A DNA stretch of 64,000 nucleotides, from NCBI RefSeq assembly GCF_904849725.1, contig NC_058522.1, positions 336,851,029 through 336,915,028 of the forward strand. Direction: 5' to 3'. Positions 22,741-34,789 of the stretch are shown here, one piece after another. The notes under the pieces are model-generated. The model had not been told where the DNA came from and ran no database searches. It was given only the letters and a program-made list of their open reading frames with translations. Numbering within the stretch: the first letter of the stretch is position 1; every line of letters begins with the position of its first letter. The DNA comes from Hordeum vulgare subsp. vulgare. Lineage: Eukaryota > Streptophyta > Magnoliopsida > Poales > Poaceae. A program made the position numbers and the translations under genes.

Positions 22741-24942
22741 CTACTCTAGCTGATCGTCGTCGCCGCCGTCGCCGCCGACGAGGGGCCCGACCCGCCACTC
22801 GCTGCCATAGTAGGAGTTGGGCAGGCCGAGCCAGAACTTGAATGCCTCCGCTGCGCGCTTGCGCTCCCTCCGGCGGTCCTGCCTGGCCTGCGACGCGTGT
22901 TTGCTGGTGAACATCCTCGAGTGCATCTCGATGTATATCTTCTTGTACTTGGTCTTGTTGGGCGCGATGCCGTTCTCCTCCATGCACGCCACGATCTCCA
23001 GCGCCTTCTTGAAGAAGGCGCCGCGCACGCACACGTCCGCCAGCGCGTCCAGGAGCTCCTCGTCCGGCCTCAGCCCCGGCTTGCCGTTGCCGCTGCCGGC
23101 CTCGCACCGCTCCTTCACCTCGTTCCACAGCAGCAGCGCCTCCCCCGGCTTTCGGGCGACGGCGATCCCCTTGGCCAGGCTGCCGTAGGTCGCCACGTCC
23201 GGCTGCACGCCGCTCTCCTTCATCCTCTCCACCGTCTGCTTCGCCGTCTCTAGCATCCCCTGCTGGCAGTACCCCTCCACCAGCATGTTCCACGCCGGCC
23301 TGTCCACCGTCACCCTCGGGTCCTTCTCCATCTCCTCGAACACATTGTGCGCCACCTTGGGCTGCCCCGACGCCGCGAACGCCTTCATCAGCGTCGTGTA
23401 GCTGACCGTCGACGGCGCCACCCCCCGCGCCCGCATCTCGTTGAACAGGGCCAGCGCGCCGGCGCTGTCGTCCATCAGGACGCACCCGTCGATGAGGGTG
23501 TTGTACGTCACCACGTCCGCCTCGATGCCGGCGTCCGTCGTCATCTCCTCCAGGAGCTCCCTCGCCCTGCTCATCTGCAGCTGCTGGCAATACCCCTTGA
23601 TGAGCACGTTGTACGTCACCCGGCTCGCCGGGACCCCCGCTCTCGCCATCTCGTCAAGCACGGCGTGCGCGCGCTCCATGTCGCCGGCCGCCGCGAGGGT
23701 CGACACCACCGTCGTGTACGTGACGTGGTCTGGCCGGCTCGCCGGCATCGTCTCCCCCTCTCGCCGCATGGCGCGCGCCATGGCCACCACGTCGTCCACG
23801 CGCCCGGCGTTCATGTACCCCTTCATCAGCGTGGTGTACACCCTCGAGTTGGGCGGGTACGTCCTCGACAGCAACGGCACCTCGCTGCCTTCCTCCGGCT
23901 TTGGCCCGACAATGTCCTCGAGCACGTCGCTGTGCTCGTCGACGACGATGACAGCAATGCCCTTCTCGTCGTTTCCTTCTACTGCGACATGCCTGAGCAG
24001 GAGGCAGACGTCGCTGCGGCCTTCCCGCATGGCCTGCACGATCCTCTCCGCCGTGGGGATGTCGCCGAAGCCGACGTAGGCGGCGACGAGGGAGTGGAAG
24101 GTGGTGGCGCAGGGGGCGATGCCGGAGGAGAGTATCCGCTCGAGCACGCGCGCGACGAGGTCCCGGCGCCCGGCGCGCGCGCACATCTTGATGGCGACGT
24201 TGTAGGTGAGGGCGTCAGGGGCGGCGCTGGGCCAGCTGCGCATCTCGTCGAACAGCTGGCGGAAGCGGCGGCAATCACCGGCGTCGGCGCAGGCGCTGAG
24301 CACGGCGTTGAACGCGGCCGTGTCGGGGAGCGCGAAGGACGGCGAGGCGGAGTCCGGAGCGCGACGGAGGTGGTGGAGGACGGCGTCGAAGAGGCGGAGC
24401 GCGTGGGCGGGGCGGAGACGGGAGATGGCGGCGGTGTAGGCGCGGCGGTCGGGGAGGAGGCCACGGCGGAGCATGGAGAGGAGGAGGGAGTAGGCGAGGT
24501 GGGCGCTGCCGGAACGGGCCGCGGCGGAGGCGGCGAGGGAGAGAGAGTTGGCGTCGAGGAGGTTGAGGCCGCCCTGGGCGCGGAGGCGGTGCAGCAGGCC
24601 CGCGGCGCGGGAGAAGCTGTGGGAGGACGTGGACCTGTAGGAGAGCTGGGCGAGCAGGCGGGAGGCCGCGGTGGGGGACTCCGGGAGGGAGGGGGAGGCG
24701 GCGAAGAGGCGGTAGGCGGCGTCCGTTTCTCCGGCGCGGAGGAGAGCAAGGAGGGCGTCATCGTCTTCGTGTGTAGTGGAGAGTGGTGGGGCGGGAGAAA
24801 TGGACGAGTGGAGGGTGTGGTGGTTGCCCCGCGAAGTGGAGGAGGCGGTGGTGGGCGGCGAGAATGGCGGCGGGGCGGGGAAGGGGGCAGCCGGAGGGCC
24901 GGGCTGGGCTTGGAGGCGGGGCTTGCCGTGCCCGTGCAGCAT
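22741..24942 (-). CDS. HCF152: Chloroplast PPR protein, HCF152 orthologue
   Basis: An uninterrupted 733-codon frame. Residues 1 to about 60 are Pro/Ser/Thr-rich and nearly free of acidic residues, as in a chloroplast transit peptide. From about residue 208 to 680 there are 11-12 P-type pentatricopeptide motifs (for example LTYNVAIKMCARAG, VTYTTVVSTLAAAGDME, VTYNVLIKGYCQQLQ, VSYTTLMKAFAASGQ), which bind RNA one base per repeat. The C-terminus (HSRMFTSKHASQARQDRR, then FKFWLGLPNSYYGSEW) is the part I recognise as specific to HCF152. In Arabidopsis that protein is needed for processing and stabilising psbH-petB region transcripts, and hence for the cytochrome b6f complex. The length is close to that of Arabidopsis (about 780 aa). 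The gene has no intron and high GC, as often in grass PPR genes. It converges on the gene ending at 22225. The long antisense frames opposite it are GC artefacts. Confidence 0.9.
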   Translation of the reverse strand: MLHGHGKPRLQAQPGPPAAPFPAPPPFSPPTTASSTSRGNHHTLHSSISPAPPLSTTHEDDDALLALLRAGETDAAYRLFAASPSLPESPTAASRLLAQLSYRSTSSHSFSRAAGLLHRLRAQGGLNLLDANSLSLAASAAARSGSAHLAYSLLLSMLRRGLLPDRRAYTAAISRLRPAHALRLFDAVLHHLRRAPDSASPSFALPDTAAFNAVLSACADAGDCRRFRQLFDEMRSWPSAAPDALTYNVAIKMCARAGRRDLVARVLERILSSGIAPCATTFHSLVAAYVGFGDIPTAERIVQAMREGRSDVCLLLRHVAVEGNDEKGIAVIVVDEHSDVLEDIVGPKPEEGSEVPLLSRTYPPNSRVYTTLMKGYMNAGRVDDVVAMARAMRREGETMPASRPDHVTYTTVVSTLAAAGDMERAHAVLDEMARAGVPASRVTYNVLIKGYCQQLQMSRARELLEEMTTDAGIEADVVTYNTLIDGCVLMDDSAGALALFNEMRARGVAPSTVSYTTLMKAFAASGQPKVAHNVFEEMEKDPRVTVDRPAWNMLVEGYCQQGMLETAKQTVERMKESGVQPDVATYGSLAKGIAVARKPGEALLLWNEVKERCEAGSGNGKPGLRPDEELLDALADVCVRGAFFKKALEIVACMEENGIAPNKTKYKKIYIEMHSRMFTSKHASQARQDRRRERKRAAEAFKFWLGLPNSYYGSEWRVGPLVGGDGGDDDQLE

Positions 24943-26330
24943 GATGGATGCTCCGCTCCGCTCTGCTCTGCAGGAGTGGGGAGGAGAAGAGGAGAGGGAG
25001 AGGGAGGGGATGACGCTGACGTGTTAAACCCTGAGTGTCTCACACTCGAATGCAAAAAATCCTTTCCTCTTTTGTTTCTCCATGTGGAGCCTCTTCCAAA
25101 TCGTGGCCGAAGCTGTACCAAGCTAGCCTCACTCGGCCTAGTATCATTCAGAGCCCATTGCTTCATGGACCGTGGGGCTGGGCTTACGGTGGAGCCGTGT
25201 ACTCCTGTTTTTTTTTAAAAGACCGAAATAACTAATTAAAGATGTCGTTTGCAAATGTTTTTTTTTGCGACGAGTCCTTTGCAAATGTTAATCTCAAACT
25301 TCTCTGGTGATGACGAGTGATGCAGCCTATGTGCATCACTGTCGTCAGTACGGCTGCGTTTGCTACTTTGTTTTTCTACCATCTTTATAACATTTTACAC
25401 TTGTATTATAACAGCCTACAACCAAATACATACGCAGGATTGTATTTTCATTGGGCTTCCTAGCCTCCATTTGGAATGTTGTTTTTCTCCCACCCCTGTT
25501 ACCTGGCTGCCATAGCCCAGGCTTTCAAAAACACAAACTTTCAACAACAACAGACTTTCAGCAACACATAGTGCACTTTTAACAACATAAATTTTTAAAT
25601 ACACACATACAGACTTGAAAACAGCATAAACTGCACTTCCATACACATTGCACATGTATAAAATGAGCTAATTATTTTATTTATAGAACAGTACCACAAC
25701 ATAAACAAAAGATAATATTTTTGCATTCATCCATTTGAACATAATTCCGATAACTCATAGTGCTCAAAATCATCTGTTTAAATTACAAATTTATTGAGGC
25801 ATACTTGTCTCGTCTCGTCCGCTGCTACATAACCAAAGTTAGGACTCGCAATTGTTCAATCATTATGCATTTAGACATAAAGTATTTTAGGTTGATTAAT
25901 CCTCGACAATAGTTAAAGCAGTGAAGCAGCTTCAGGACAGAAGAATAATCCTTGAAAACAAGACATATCTGACCAGGCTAGCAAAGAGCATCTGGATAAG
26001 TAACAAGAGCAACATCTGCATAAGTAACAAGAGCTTGTCATAATTCAAGAAATTGCTATTAAATAATCATATCTTCCCGTTTGAAAGAAACTAACTAAAG
26101 GGAAGCATCCAAACTAACAAAATTAATGTAATACCCAACAAAGTAAAAATAAACTCATGTGAGAGGCCATGCACTCATACTCGCGTAAGACAAAGTACAA
26201 ATGAAAGAAATCTATACGTAAATGTATTGGTCTATTTGAAGTCTGGACTGTCTCACAACAAATGATTTGAGGACGGTCAAATTTCAAGGCCCTATTCTGC
26301 TTATATATGCAGAATGATAGGATCCTCACT
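24943..26330. other. Upstream region of the PPR gene and intergenic DNA
   Basis: The first 100 bases upstream of the PPR start are GA-rich on the plus strand (a CT-rich leader for the gene). TGACGCTGACGTG at about 25010-25022 holds TGACG elements. The rest is AT-rich with no frame, RNA gene or repeat boundary that I can support. A TGACGAGTGATG stretch near 25307 and a CAATAAATTTG on the minus strand near 25790 were noted but carry no call. Confidence 0.4.
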
Positions 26331-26331
26331 A

Positions 26332-26440
26332 AAAGAACCTAATCAACACACATCTTCTAAGACAGCTAGTGAAACTAGATGTGAGTCCATGGATGAGACT
26401 AGAGTCTCAAAGAACCTAATCAACACAGATCTTCTAAGAC
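26332..26440. repeat. Direct repeat of 32 bp, 77 bp apart
   Basis: AAAGAACCTAATCAACACA..ATCTTCTAAGAC occurs at 26332-26363 and 26409-26440, with one mismatch in the part compared. The function is unknown. Confidence 0.8.
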
Positions 26441-26544
26441 GCAGTATCAAAGCAAGGAAGGTTATTACATGTGTTATCCATCATCTGTAATTTGTCGTTA
26501 CTGTTTGCTTCAACCTAATGATGCAGCAAAAACCTATTAAGCAG

Positions 26545-26773
26545 GACAATCTTGTGAGAAGTGAAATTGAAGAGTTACATAGGAAGGTTTGGCCTTACAA
26601 TTAATGTCCTACTTATATTAGTTCAAAGAACTCAACATGCATAGAAGGCTCCTACTAACATTTTAACTTTTAAACTAACTGTGCAACAGGGAAGTCCAAT
26701 TCACCAGGAAAACACGGAACTGTGTCGTAGATTAAACATCATGTCACAACAAAAAATGGAACCGAGCAGAAAG
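26545..26773 (+). pseudogene. Two K-domain-like exons of a MADS-box gene (relic)
   Basis: 26545-26586 is a 42-bp open segment between AG (TATTAAGCAG) and GT (GTTTGG). It reads DNLVRSEIEELHRK, and 42 bp is the usual length of the fifth exon in type II MADS-box genes. 26690-26773 is an 84-bp open segment between GCAACAG and GTTTGG. It reads GSPIHQENTELCRR and then LNIMSQQKMEPSRK, matching the KG-x-LIHQEN-x-ELYKK wording I know from the AGL17/ANR1-like clade. Phases agree (0/0). I find no MADS domain or earlier K exons upstream in the window, so this is a fragment of a dead or captured gene. The LARD inserted 200 bp downstream. Confidence 0.6.
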
Positions 26774-26976
26774 GTTTGGTGCACTGTCCTTTGTCAAAAA
26801 CTTTAGTCAAATGATGGCACATTATCAGAAATAAGTTAAATTAACATGTTTTTGGTTCATATACATTGGGCCTTCAACTATGAACATGTTTCATGCAGTA
26901 CTACATGTATGTATGTATAAGCAGATGCTCGCCGACCGCAATACTACATGTATGTAAACAATCAGGAATGCTGGGA

Positions 26977-29900
26977 TGTAACGCCCAAGATGCGACCCTA
27001 TCCTTAATTTGGCACGAGGGCCTCGTCAGGGATAGAAGCGCATCTCGTCGTTTCGCAAGAATGGATATCGTTACAAGTAAATGTACTGAAGAGAAGAGTA
27101 TATAGAATTGGCTTACACTCGCCACAAGCTACATCAGAGTCACAACAGTACAATACATAATCATCATGAAGAAGAGCAGGGTCCGACTACGGACGAAAAC
27201 AAACGAGAAAATAAAACGACATCCATCCTTGCTATCCCAGGCTGCCGGCCTGGAACCCATCCTAGATCGATGGTGACGAAGAAGAAGAAGAAGCAACTCC
27301 AAATGAACAATCAACGCGCTCGCGTCAAGTAACCTTTACCTGTACCTGCAACTGGTGTTGTAGTAATTTGTGAGCCACAGGGGACTCATCAATCTCATTT
27401 CCAAAGGTATCAAGACTAGCAAAGCTTAATGGGTGAGGTAAGGTTAAGTGGTGAGGCTGCAACAAGCGACTAAGCATTATATGAGGTGGCTAACTTACGA
27501 GTACAAGAATAAAGAGGGGGAAGATCTACGCATAACGGACGTGAACTACTGATGATCAAATGAATGATCCTGAACACCTACTTACATCAAACATAACCCC
27601 ACCGTGTCCTCGATCGGAGAAGGAACTCACGAAAGACACACTCACAGTTACACACTCAGTTGGCATATTTTAATTAAGTTAACTTCAAGTTATCTAGAAC
27701 CTGTGTTAAACAAAGTTTCCACGTTGCCACATAACCGCGGGCACGACTTTCCGAAAGATTTAACCCTGCAGGGATGATCCAACTAATCCATCACAAATTA
27801 CCACAAGCCGCATAGAAATCCTCGATCACGAAGCTCGCGATCTCGTTGGACTCCTTAATGGAAAACCTCAACTCTGTGATTACCCAAAGCATCACCGGAA
27901 TCCCGATGCACAAGACATTAGTCAAAGGTAAAACTAATCCTGCAAGGCCGCCCGACGTGTCGACGATCCCGATAGGAGCCGCGTATCTCGTTCTCAGGAC
28001 ACGACGGATAAGCACAACGTACAGTGGCCGGATAGACATCTCCCGAGTTGCCCCGGGTTGGCCCCGCAAACGGCTCTAGTTTTGGACCAGCACCATCAAC
28101 AATGCCCCCTGTATTATGTAGAATTACTCCTCGGGTTCATGACGCCCTATGCTTTCAGTATTAACAAAATTATTATGTTGGGCAAATGCAGTACCAATGT
28201 TGGGCCTTGCCAGACCAGCTTTAATCTAAAACGAATTATCAAGGGGTCCCCATAACAACCCCGATCGTGTTAGGAGCGCTCAAATATGGAACATAACACC
28301 GGTAGCCGAAACTAAGGGGGCAAAGGTGGAACAAAACACCAGACTAGAAAGGCCAAGCCTTCCACCTTTTACCAAGTATATAGGTGCATTAATTTAAATA
28401 GCATTTAATAGGGTGATATAACAAGGAACCCATGTAATCACATGGAAGCAACTGCACCTGCAACTAGCAACTCTAACACATGGTTAAGCAAGCGGCAACA
28501 TAGCCAAACAGTGGTTTGCTAGGTTGTGAACAGGTTGAAGGTTTTCATGGCAATGTTGAGAGGCTGATAGTTAACAGGTGGTAGGCAAGGAGACATAACG
28601 ACATAAACGGTAAAACTAGCATGTCAATGATAGTAATGGTATCTGGGGAAATGGTCATCTTGCCTGAGATCCCGCTTGGAAGAAGAATGACTTCGTGGAG
28701 CAGACGCACCGATGTAGTCAAACGGGTCCTCACTTTCCGACACGCTTGCGGAACTCTATCGAGAAGAAGCAAACCGGAAACAAGCATCAACGCAGATATT
28801 CACCACGGCACATGCATGACAAAAATGCAATCCACATATGATGCATGATCAGTTGAATATATGCAAGACACGACATGTCAATTCATAACAATCAATACTA
28901 CACATTAAGTGAAGTTCAATATGCAACGAGTTGCATATTGACGAAACTCCACATACAAGTTATTTAGTTCCTATCCCGATTAGATACACAACAGTATTAA
29001 ATGTGGTTAAACATGGCAAGAGGTGAGGCGTAATTAAACTACCTAACTAGGCACTTTAAATGAGGTCGGAAATGACATATAGCACCCCCGAAACGACCTC
29101 ACATGTTAATTTACAATTCTGTCCAGATCTGAACTAACACGTTTAAAAGTTAGTTGAACAGCAAAACAATTAGGTTCACGTGATTCTACGCGTCGTTACA
29201 AGAAATTTACACATAGAGAACATCTCCAACGGAGCTACGGATCAAAACATACAAGCACCGCAAGATATGATGACATGAATGCAAATTGTGTGCAACGACA
29301 GTCACAAGCATTTAAAAACACACAACCAACAAGATATTATGAAACTACACGATATTCTAAGCAAGTTTCATATAGAACACGATCAAAACGGAGCAACGGT
29401 TCAACAACTACAAGCTAAACAAGAAATCACTACAATCTACCAAAATCAGCCACATATCATTTTCTACACCCCACAACTACGAGCTACACAAATCCAATAT
29501 ACTCAACCAAGGCATGAGGCGGTAGAGGGAAAGATGCACTACAAAATACAACCAACAACACTTAGCATGGAAGCATGGATCACTAGGAAAAGAAGTCACA
29601 AAATGGCTTCTCACACACAGTTTCAGACTTAGAGAAAAACACAGTTTATGAATGTGCAGTTTTCGATTTGAAGGCACATTGACAGCAGCAAAACCATAAG
29701 CTACAGGACTCCAAATGGCATGAAAATTGACAGCATGCTAGAGAATCCTAAAGTCTACAACTATCTCCATTGCACCAACCTCAAAAGAGCTATAGATCAC
29801 GAGATAAACTCATGCAAAGACAGCAACAAAATATAACATATCTCAGACTTAAATTTTTCCAGCAACTCCAAATCAGCATTATTTCCTAGCATGTTGAGAA

Positions 29901-31926
29901 CAAGCAAACCACACTTAAACATGGATTTCTATTGCAAGCAAAAATACCAGAGGCTAGCCTACACATCCAAGGGCATATCTCTAGTTGACAACTCCTTCAT
30001 ATCGTGCACGGATTAAAACCCACAAAAAAAATAAACAAAGTGCAACATGGCAAAATATCACGCGAACTAACTTGCTCAAAATCTAAAACTAAATGCATAG
30101 TTAAATTCTGTAGATTTTTCTACCCCGAAAACATATATAGCATGAGGGGTTGTAAAATAAAAACAACGCCACACGTATATGCGGGAATATATCCTAAACA
30201 CGGTAAAATAAACTAGCGGCAGAATCCTACATGCAAAAATACAAACAACCACTCTAAAATACATGGCAAGAGGTCCCTAAAAACATGAACATTTTACATA
30301 CGGGATTTGAGCAAACCGGACACGCACTAAATAAACACGGGACGATTAACCTATTGGGACAGCATGCAAAACTAGGCATTCGGCAGGTCAAACTATGTCA
30401 AACATACATGCAAGTTGCAAATTCGTAATCTACATGAAATTCTACACGAGATACATATACAACTCGCTCCGATCCGACATACGAAATAAAAACTACGGAC
30501 GTTTAATATCTAGCATTTAATCCTGAAAAGGAAATAAAGCCTAAAACCTAAAAGAATCACTAACGGGCCGAATAGGGGCATGCGCAACATATTATTCAAC
30601 GCCTAGGGCGGGGGATAGAGGAATGGGGCTGCTCACCTAGTGGACCAAGGCCCAGGAGAGGAGGAGGCAGCTGGCGGTCGGTGCTGGGCCGAAGGGGGAG
30701 GCGCGGGACCTGGGCCACGGGGAAGAGCCGACTGGAGCGCGCGAGCTGGGCCGAGGGCGTCCTGGCACGTCCCACCTGGCGCCAGCAGCTGGAGGCCCAC
30801 GGGAGGAGCCTCGTCTCCCTCTCGTCGTGAGCTGCAGCGAGGAGCCGAGGCCATGGCGCGCAGGCCAGAGGTCGAGGGCGAGGCACGAAGGACGCCGGGG
30901 AACGCGGGGATGCCGGATCTGGGTCTGCGCCGGCCGGATCTGGCGAGGGGCGCTGCCGGCTTTGCTCCGACGAGCACATGCGGCGGCGGCCCAGAGCTCT
31001 GCGAAGGAGAAGAAGACGGTGAGGATGAGGCAGGTAGGGAGAGGGAGAGGAAGGAGAGAGGAAGGGGCGGTGGTCCTGCGGCTGCCGCTCTGGCGAGCTG
31101 GTGCTGCTCCAGCGACGGGAGACAGGGGAACATGGTGCGGCACGGGAGGTGGGGCTGGGAGGCACGGAGGTGCTCGGGAGGGCTGGCCGAAGGCACGGCT
31201 CGGGCAGGCGGCGGCGGATCCGGGCCCGACGGGCCTCAGATGGGCTCGGGCGGGCCCGCGACGGCTGGGAGGAGGAGGCTGGCAGCTGGAGGGTAGGTGG
31301 GACGCGGATTTCGAGAGGATTAGGGTTTCTGTCCAAAAATGGCTTGGGAGGCCTATTTATAACAATGGGGGGGGGGCTAGGTTTATCAGAATTTCGCCCC
31401 GGTTTCAACCGCGCGGTCGGAATCGAACAATTCAGAACGCGGGACGGGCTAAGTGGCCGTGTAGAGTAGGTTAACTGGAGAAGAGAGGAAAACGGGCGCC
31501 CGACAACGTGATTTTAAAACATAAAAAAAACGTCCGACGGTAGACCGAATACGGTGCCGCTACGGTCGACCGTTCGGGTACCAGACGGACTCCGATTGCG
31601 AGGAAAATTGGCAGGCGGCCTACCTATATCTAAACAATACCGCACGTCAAGTTTCAACCCAATCAGAGAAAGTTTTATACACATTTTTAAAAACAAGGTT
31701 TTGACGATGCCGCGGGCGCGTGCGTGTGTGGTCGGGCTCAGAACGGGCAACGATGAGAACCGGCAACTAACAACGGATGCAAGTTTGAAAACTGGCGGCA
31801 ACGGAAATCCGATGCAATGCGGATGATGCGCATGATGCGATGATGATGCGACAAATAAAAATAACCACACGACGAAAACAGAAAGAAAATGGGAATCTTG
31901 TGGAATGTCGGTCTCGGGCTGTCACA
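26977..31926 (-). repeat. 3' LTR of the LARD
   Basis: On the plus strand it runs from TGTAACGCCCAAGATG to CGGTCTCGGGCTGTCACA. In element sense it begins TGTGACAGCCCGAGACCG and ends GGGCGTTACA. It holds a GC-rich block (30600-31320) and a TATA box on the minus strand (31353-31361). The long frames in the GC-rich block, on both strands, are not conserved as proteins and I reject them as genes. Confidence 0.92.
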
Positions 31927-34789
31927 ACTCTCCTACACTACAAGAGGATCTCGACCTGAGATCCAAGAATGAAAGGGGAAGAAGATGAGAAAAGCAAAAG
32001 GTAAAACTTAATTGCTTCTTAGACAACGAGTGAAACCAACGATCCTTGAAGGTTGCAAAGATAGGAAGAATGATATGAGAAACAAGGAAGAATTCACGGA
32101 AAATTTCGGCAGCACTTCGATAGGAAAAGGGGACAAAAATTCGATAAGATAGGAAAACTAGACAAGATTCATAACAAACAACTAAATAGAACAAGGGAAC
32201 ACCATGATCTTGATAGAACACCATGATTGACCCAAATGAGCAACATCACCACAACTCTGGAACAAGAGAATATAAACTAGATCTTGGAAGAAATGAACGA
32301 AGAAGAAATTGAGAACTACTACCACAAAATCTTGAAGAACACCTTGAGACAAAGAATTGATATCATGAGCCACTCCAGAATAAGAATTCAGATCACTATG
32401 AACAAGAATAAGAATTATGTTATGCTTATCCTTCATCAAGTTTAATTGATGACAAGCAACAGATTTAGCATACCACTTATTCTGCTTGAAAGAAACTTGA
32501 AGAGAGAGATATATATGCACCACAAGAAGCATAATTGAAGGAAGCACCGGTAAGAATTGGATTGAATGGGGATATCGAGAACGAATGAAGATACATGGGA
32601 ACGAAAAGATCATGATGAACATGAAGATTTAGAACAAACGGGGATATAATAAATGAATGGAGAACATGAGAATGGAGAGATCTTGATCCATCTGAGAGAA
32701 AAACTTAAACAAACACCGGAATAAATGAGAGACGAACGAAGAGACAACAATTGAGAAGAATTGAGGATGAAAGATGAAAGCTGAGAACGAAGAATCTTCT
32801 GAAATGATGGCATTTGGAGGATCGAGAATGAAAACAATTCAGAAATGCACCGGATAGCAAGAAAGGGATTACTCATGATTGAAAACAAATTCAAGATGAT
32901 AACTCCAAGCTGAAATGACGAATATCCAAGAGAATGGACCAAGATTTGAGAGAAACACCCCTTCGGTCTTCAAAGGAGAGAATGATGAGAAGAACGCCAC
33001 CAAGAATTACTGAGACACTCGGAATAACGAAGAATGAAAGTTTGAGCCAAATATGAGAATTAATTCGAATATATCTTGGAGAAGAGATATGAATGACGAA
33101 ATTCATACTTACGTCATAGTTGAAAAGAATTAGAGATCTCCGGAAAAGATTACAAGAGTCAGATAAGATCCTGGAAAAGAACCTGTGGGTTATGGGCCCA
33201 CTCAAAGAAACCACCGTTGAAAACAATTGAATAGAAAGAGAGATTGCACCGGTACAAATGGAAACTTGATGAGGTGAGGCCCTTAAAATAATTTAAAGGA
33301 TTGAAAAACAAGAACTACTGAGATAACTTCAACGCTCCGGATAGAAAAGAGAGGAATGAATAACAAGATAGGCTGATAAAAATTATCAACATGGGAAAGA
33401 ATTTACAAGGATGAAAGGATATGATGAACACGGATAGCTGAATTGAATTCACCGAAGAAGAGAACAAAATGAAGAAATGATGAACTTGAACTCCTAAGAA
33501 TCTTCACAAGGAATCACCGGCTACAACAGGAAGAAGATATAGCGGAAGCATCACTGACTATAAAGGCACTTGGATGATGACTGAAACATTGAAGAAAAGG
33601 GTGGGAGGGCGGGGAAAAACAAAGACACTTGGGGCAGATGAGATGAACTCCAGAAGAAAAGAGAGATTGATCTTGCAAAATTGGAGAGGATAGAATTCAG
33701 TGAAGAGAAGCACACCGGTTGGAAAATAATTGATATGACAACTCTGGTTGACAAGAATTGAAAAGACGACTTGATTTGAGCAAAAGAATTAATTAGCATT
33801 CCCATAGAAATATGAGAACCGCTCTTGGAAGACCTGAAATCACCACTTGACATCGAAGCAACTTGAATTACCATATTCCAACAAAACAAAGGCTGCGGCT
33901 TATGAAACAAGCCAGAACAAATTCATGAGGGAGATTTCGTCCGATATTTTCGTGGACAGGGTCGCACGGGCTCGATCCTTACAGTAGCCATCGTGTGCAA
34001 GGCAGTGCACACGACATAAGAAGCGTCCCCGAGTCGTAGCAAGCTACATGGACTCTTTAAGACACAAAGAGAACCGCTGTAAGTCGACCGTGAACAAATG
34101 AATCCACTAGATGTTGAACCCCAACCTAACATCATGCATTTGTTGGAAGATTGTCCTATAAGCAACTACTTGAATTCCTACCTAAGAACTCCCGAAATTT
34201 CTGGTCATGCAATCTGGTCCATGGGTACAAGGAGTAATATAACACTCAACTCCTATAATAACCCATCCAGTGTATCACATCCGTCAACACATAACCAGAA
34301 TCTCGGACCCTCATCTATTTCAGACACTCGTAATTGCAACGATACAAAGTATGGCGATACATTCGGAACTCTCTGCACCAGTACTGGGGAAGCCGGACTC
34401 CTCTCGCCACTACTAGTATTGAAGCAATTTCTAACATCCCTCGTTCTGAGATACTAAGAAATCTGAATGATAGCGATGTGCTCAAGAATCCCCTGGAGCT
34501 CAACTCCCCGGAAGAAATCAAGTGAGACAGGAGGCACCAAGACAGAACTCCGTCACCTCAACATCATATAGATTCCAAAAATATCTACGTGATCCTATTT
34601 TTTTTGAGTGAGAAGAGGAATAGAGTTAAATTATTATGTCAAGATTCCTCACGAAAGCATAGAATAGGAGAATAAAGATTCCTACTCACCGATATATAAC
34701 TAGACTCAAAGCAGTTTTTCACTAGACTCGACTCGGCCAAGTTCGATCAATCAAGGGGCTCCTAGGTCAGTACTGCTCTGATACCAACT
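31927..34789 (-). other. Non-coding interior of the LARD
   Basis: 2.86 kb, strongly purine-rich on the plus strand (AAGAATGAAAGGGGAAGAAG style). There is no gag, protease, RT, RNase H or integrase motif in any frame. The polypurine tract (minus strand GTGTAGGAGAGT) abuts 31927. The short ORFs on both strands have no recognisable domain. Confidence 0.85.
34775..34786 (-). other. Primer binding site, tRNA-Met type
   Basis: In element sense TGGTATCAGAGC, the usual complement of the 3' end of initiator tRNA-Met, lies three bases inside the 5' LTR. It fixes the orientation of the LARD. Confidence 0.9.

Noticed and set aside
22667..24184. Additional long minus- and plus-strand frames inside the PPR gene
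   Set aside because: They overlap the HCF152-like frame out of phase and show no domain.
23347..25218. A 623-codon plus-strand frame opposite the PPR gene
   Set aside because: It is antisense to a conserved PPR gene in very GC-rich DNA, and its composition (Arg/Gly/Val-rich) is that of a third-position shadow frame.
25920..26040. Frame with KQLQDRRIILENKTYLTRLAK, considered as an earlier MADS K-domain exon
   Set aside because: Length, borders and residues do not fit K-domain exons 3 or 4, so it was left unassigned.
30596..31474. Frames of 120-270 codons on both strands in the LARD LTR
   Set aside because: They sit in a GC-rich LTR leader, are not kept between the two LTRs (lengths and frames differ) and are low-complexity.
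34775..34786. tRNA-Met gene fragment
   Set aside because: Only the 3' complement is present, three bases from an LTR, so it is a primer binding site.
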